DNA from: Phycisphaerales bacterium UBA7708
Lineage (GTDB): Bacteria > Planctomycetota > Phycisphaerae > Sedimentisphaerales > Anaerohalosphaeraceae
Assembly (NCBI GenBank): GCA_002482415.1
Contig: DLFY01000285.1
Location: forward strand, 1 to 9,409
Reading direction: 5' to 3'
Length of the DNA: 9,409 nucleotides
A program made the position numbers and the translations under genes. The notes beneath the pieces were generated by a model. That model had not been told where the DNA came from and did no database searches. It saw nothing but the letters and a program-made list of their open reading frames with translations. Below, in pieces: positions 7,476 through 9,409 of this stretch (its first letter is position 1; each line of letters begins with the position of its first letter).

Positions 7476-7519
7476 GCCGCCATGGTAAACAGAGTTGGCT
7501 TGTTTATCGTTTAGGCGGC
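7476..7519 (+). repeat. Interrupted hairpin in the 3' region of the prepilin-like gene
   Basis: GCCGCC (7476-7481) pairs with GGCGGC (7514-7519), and inside it TAAAC (7486-7490) pairs with GTTTA (7502-7506). The two stems are separated by an asymmetric internal loop. No U-run follows, so it is not itself a terminator. It could stabilise the 3' end of the transcript or be incidental. Confidence 0.4.
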
Positions 7520-7544
7520 GGAAGTGATAATTAATGTGGTACAT

Positions 7545-7579
7545 AAAAAGCCCTGGCTGGATAAGCCAGGGCTTTTTTT
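7545..7579. terminator. Bidirectional intrinsic terminator between convergent genes
   Basis: A perfect 10-bp stem, AGCCCTGGCT / AGCCAGGGCT (7549-7558 and 7564-7573), closes a five-base loop GGATA. Five A's lie on the left (7545-7549) and seven T's on the right (7573-7579). Reading right, this gives a stem plus U-run that ends the prepilin-like transcript; reading left, it serves uvrA, whose stop codon lies 18 bases away. Confidence 0.92.
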
Positions 7580-7596
7580 ATTGGCGGTCGGACACT

Positions 7597-9409
7597 CTAA
7601 GAAGCCTGATTGACTCTGCCTTTTTCCTGCTCCAATTTTTCTTTCAGATAGCGGGCGGTGTGGCTTTTGGCATTTTTAATAATCTGTTCGGGGCTGCCCG
7701 TGGCGATAATCTGGCCGCCGGCCTCGCCGCCTTCTGGCCCGAGGTCGATGATATAATCGGCGGTCTTGATCACATCGAGATTATGTTCAATGACCACGAC
7801 GGTGTTGCCCATATCCGTCAGTCGCTTGAGGACATTGAGCAGGTTGTGAATGTCGGCGAAGTGCAATCCGGTCGTGGGTTCATCGAGAATGTACATCGTG
7901 TGTCCCGTTCCCGGCCGGCCCAGTTCCGCGGCCAGCTTGACGCGCTGGGCTTCGCCGCCGGACATGGTGGTGCTGGATTGCCCCAGCGTCATATAGCCCA
8001 GGCCGACGTCACAGAGGGCCTTGAGCAGACGCACAATTTTCGGGAAATTGGAGAAGAAATCCCGGGCTTCCTCAATCCGCATATCCAGCACATCGGCAAT
8101 GTTTTTGCCTTTGTAAGTGATTTGCAGGGTTTCGGGATTATACCGGGTCCCTTTGCATTCCTGGCAGACGACATACACATCCGGCAGGAAATGCATTTCG
8201 ATTTTTCGGGTTCCCTGTCCCTGGCAATGTTCGCACCGGCCGCCCTTGACATTAAAACTGAACCGCCCGGGCTTATAGCCGCGGATTTTGGCTTCACGGG
8301 TCAGGGCAAACAGCGACCGAATCAGGTCAAACACGCCGGTGTAGGTTGATGGATTGCTCCGCGGCGTCCGCCCGATGGGGGACTGGTCGATTTCAATGAC
8401 CTTGTCGATATTGGAAAGCCCGATGATATTCTTATGTCTGCCGGGCTTATCGCCGGAATTATGCAGCCGGCGTTTCAGGCCTTTGAGCAGAATCTCGGTG
8501 ACCAGGGTACTCTTGCCTGAACCGGAAACACCCGTTACACAGGTGAACACACCGACCGGGAATTTGACATTGACATTTTTGAGGTTATTTTCAACGGCAC
8601 CCTTGACTTCGATACAGGACGAAAGGCTGACCTTCTTGCGTTTTTCCGGGATTTCAATGTATTTTTGTCCCGACAGATATTGTCCCGTAATGGATTCGGG
8701 TGCATTGCAGATATCATCAAGAGTGCCCTGGGCAATCAGCCTGCCGCCGTTTTCACCTGCCCCCGGACCGATGTCGATGATATGGTCCGCCTGGGCAATG
8801 ACGTCTTCATCGTGCTCAACCACCAGCACGGTGTTGCCGATTTTGCGAAGCTCCTTGAGAATTTCCAGCAGGCGGTCATTATCCCGCCGATGCAGCCCGA
8901 TCGTCGGTTCATCCAGCACATAACAGCAGCCCACCAGGCCTGAGCCGACCTGGGTGGCCAGACGGATTCGCTGGGCTTCGCCGCCGGACAGGGTACGGCT
9001 GGTCCGGTCCAGGGTCAGATAGCCCAATCCCACATCCATCAGAAATTTGATCCGTGCCCGCACTTCTTTGAGCGGCTGGGCGGCAATCAGAGTCCGTTCT
9101 TCGTCAAATGTCAGTGTGTTAAAAAATTCCTGCGCCTGTTCCACACTTATGCGTGTGACATCACGGATATTTTTGTCCTGAATAGTGACCGCCAGGGCCT
9201 CCGGACGGAGCCGGGCGCCTTTGCAGCTTTTGCAGGGCTGTTCGGACAGGTAACCGTGCAGGCGGGCCTTAACGAATTCACTGTCGGTATTTTCCCATCT
9301 CCGCTTGAGGTTTGGAATCACACCTTCGAATTCAGTCCGGTATTGCTGCTCATCATCGCCGCTGGTTCCGTAGAGCAGGATGCTGCGAATCTCAGCGGGA
9401 ATTTCATTG
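7597..9409 (-). CDS. uvrA: UvrABC excinuclease subunit A, N-terminal part cut by window edge
   Basis: UvrA is the damage-sensing ATPase of nucleotide excision repair; it forms a dimer and loads UvrB on DNA lesions. The frame stays open to the right edge. Residues upstream of the in-frame GTG at 9321, including ILLYG and EFEGVIPNLKRRW, are typical UvrA, so that GTG is not the start. About 603 residues are visible of an expected 940 or so; the first Walker A lies outside. Counting from the first visible residue, a CxxC is at 59-62. The first ABC signature LSGGEAQ is at 140-146 with Walker B DEPTIGL from 166. The second Walker A GVSGSGKST is at 293-301. The C-terminal zinc finger is at Cys392, Cys395, Cys415 and Cys418 (C-x2-C-x19-C-x2-C). 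The second signature reads MSGGEAQ (482-488), with DEPTTGL from 509. The C-terminus is complete, with SHTARYLK near the end. It converges on the prepilin-like gene and shares its terminator. Confidence 0.98.
   Translation of the reverse strand, partial: NEIPAEIRSILLYGTSGDDEQQYRTEFEGVIPNLKRRWENTDSEFVKARLHGYLSEQPCKSCKGARLRPEALAVTIQDKNIRDVTRISVEQAQEFFNTLTFDEERTLIAAQPLKEVRARIKFLMDVGLGYLTLDRTSRTLSGGEAQRIRLATQVGSGLVGCCYVLDEPTIGLHRRDNDRLLEILKELRKIGNTVLVVEHDEDVIAQADHIIDIGPGAGENGGRLIAQGTLDDICNAPESITGQYLSGQKYIEIPEKRKKVSLSSCIEVKGAVENNLKNVNVKFPVGVFTCVTGVSGSGKSTLVTEILLKGLKRRLHNSGDKPGRHKNIIGLSNIDKVIEIDQSPIGRTPRSNPSTYTGVFDLIRSLFALTREAKIRGYKPGRFSFNVKGGRCEHCQGQGTRKIEMHFLPDVYVVCQECKGTRYNPETLQITYKGKNIADVLDMRIEEARDFFSNFPKIVRLLKALCDVGLGYMTLGQSSTTMSGGEAQRVKLAAELGRPGTGHTMYILDEPTTGLHFADIHNLLNVLKRLTDMGNTVVVIEHNLDVIKTADYIIDLGPEGGEAGGQIIATGSPEQIIKNAKSHTARYLKEKLEQEKGRVNQAS

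Noticed and set aside
7932..7965. Met replacing Leu in the second ABC signature of UvrA (MSGGEAQ)
   Set aside because: It is a conservative change and every other nucleotide-binding and zinc motif is intact, so loss of function is not suggested.
7534..8349. A 271-codon plus-strand open frame opposite uvrA
   Set aside because: It starts across the terminator hairpin and runs antisense to strongly conserved UvrA motifs, with no family resemblance of its own.
7597..9321. Taking the GTG at 9321 as the uvrA start
   Set aside because: The frame continues to the right edge with typical UvrA residues (ILLYG, EFEGV), so the gene is cut by the window and this GTG is an internal valine.

Overview
The window holds four protein-coding genes and two gene-free stretches. 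The best guess at the source is a planctomycete-type bacterium (class Phycisphaerae or a relative). This rests on the prepilin-like protein with an exact H-X9-DG motif, the multidomain exported GH38 alpha-mannosidase and the moderate GC content. It is an inference from gene families, not from a marker gene.

Left part (2-6129, plus strand). An open reading frame that reaches the left edge encodes PTS Enzyme I fused at its C-terminus to a fructose/nitrogen-type EIIA domain. After only 47 bases comes a gene for an exported alpha-mannosidase of about 1280 residues. It has all four expected zinc/catalytic residues and a long C-terminal extension that ends in a discoidin-like module. The short gap suggests co-transcription. 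That would link an intracellular phosphorelay, possibly regulatory, to the breakdown of mannose-containing glycans outside the cytoplasm.

Middle (6130-7458). A visibly AT-rich gap of 486 bases holds an inverted repeat, recurrent TGTTTAC half-site-like motifs and two extended -10 promoter-like elements. It also holds a 57-codon ORF of doubtful reality. The gap leads into a gene for a prepilin-like protein with a type IV pilin N-terminus and the H-X9-DG motif. No other pilus or secretion gene is visible.

Right part (7459-9409). A hairpin and a strong bidirectional intrinsic terminator separate the prepilin-like gene from the convergent uvrA. UvrA is on the minus strand, complete at its C-terminus and cut by the right edge. 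It is a conserved DNA-repair gene with no evident link to the rest.

No tRNA, rRNA, CRISPR array, insertion sequence or phage gene was seen. I do not see a clear new system. The items most worth a second look are the EI-EIIA fusion with its altered active-site motif, its placement next to the mannosidase, and the repeat-bearing region upstream of the prepilin-like gene.
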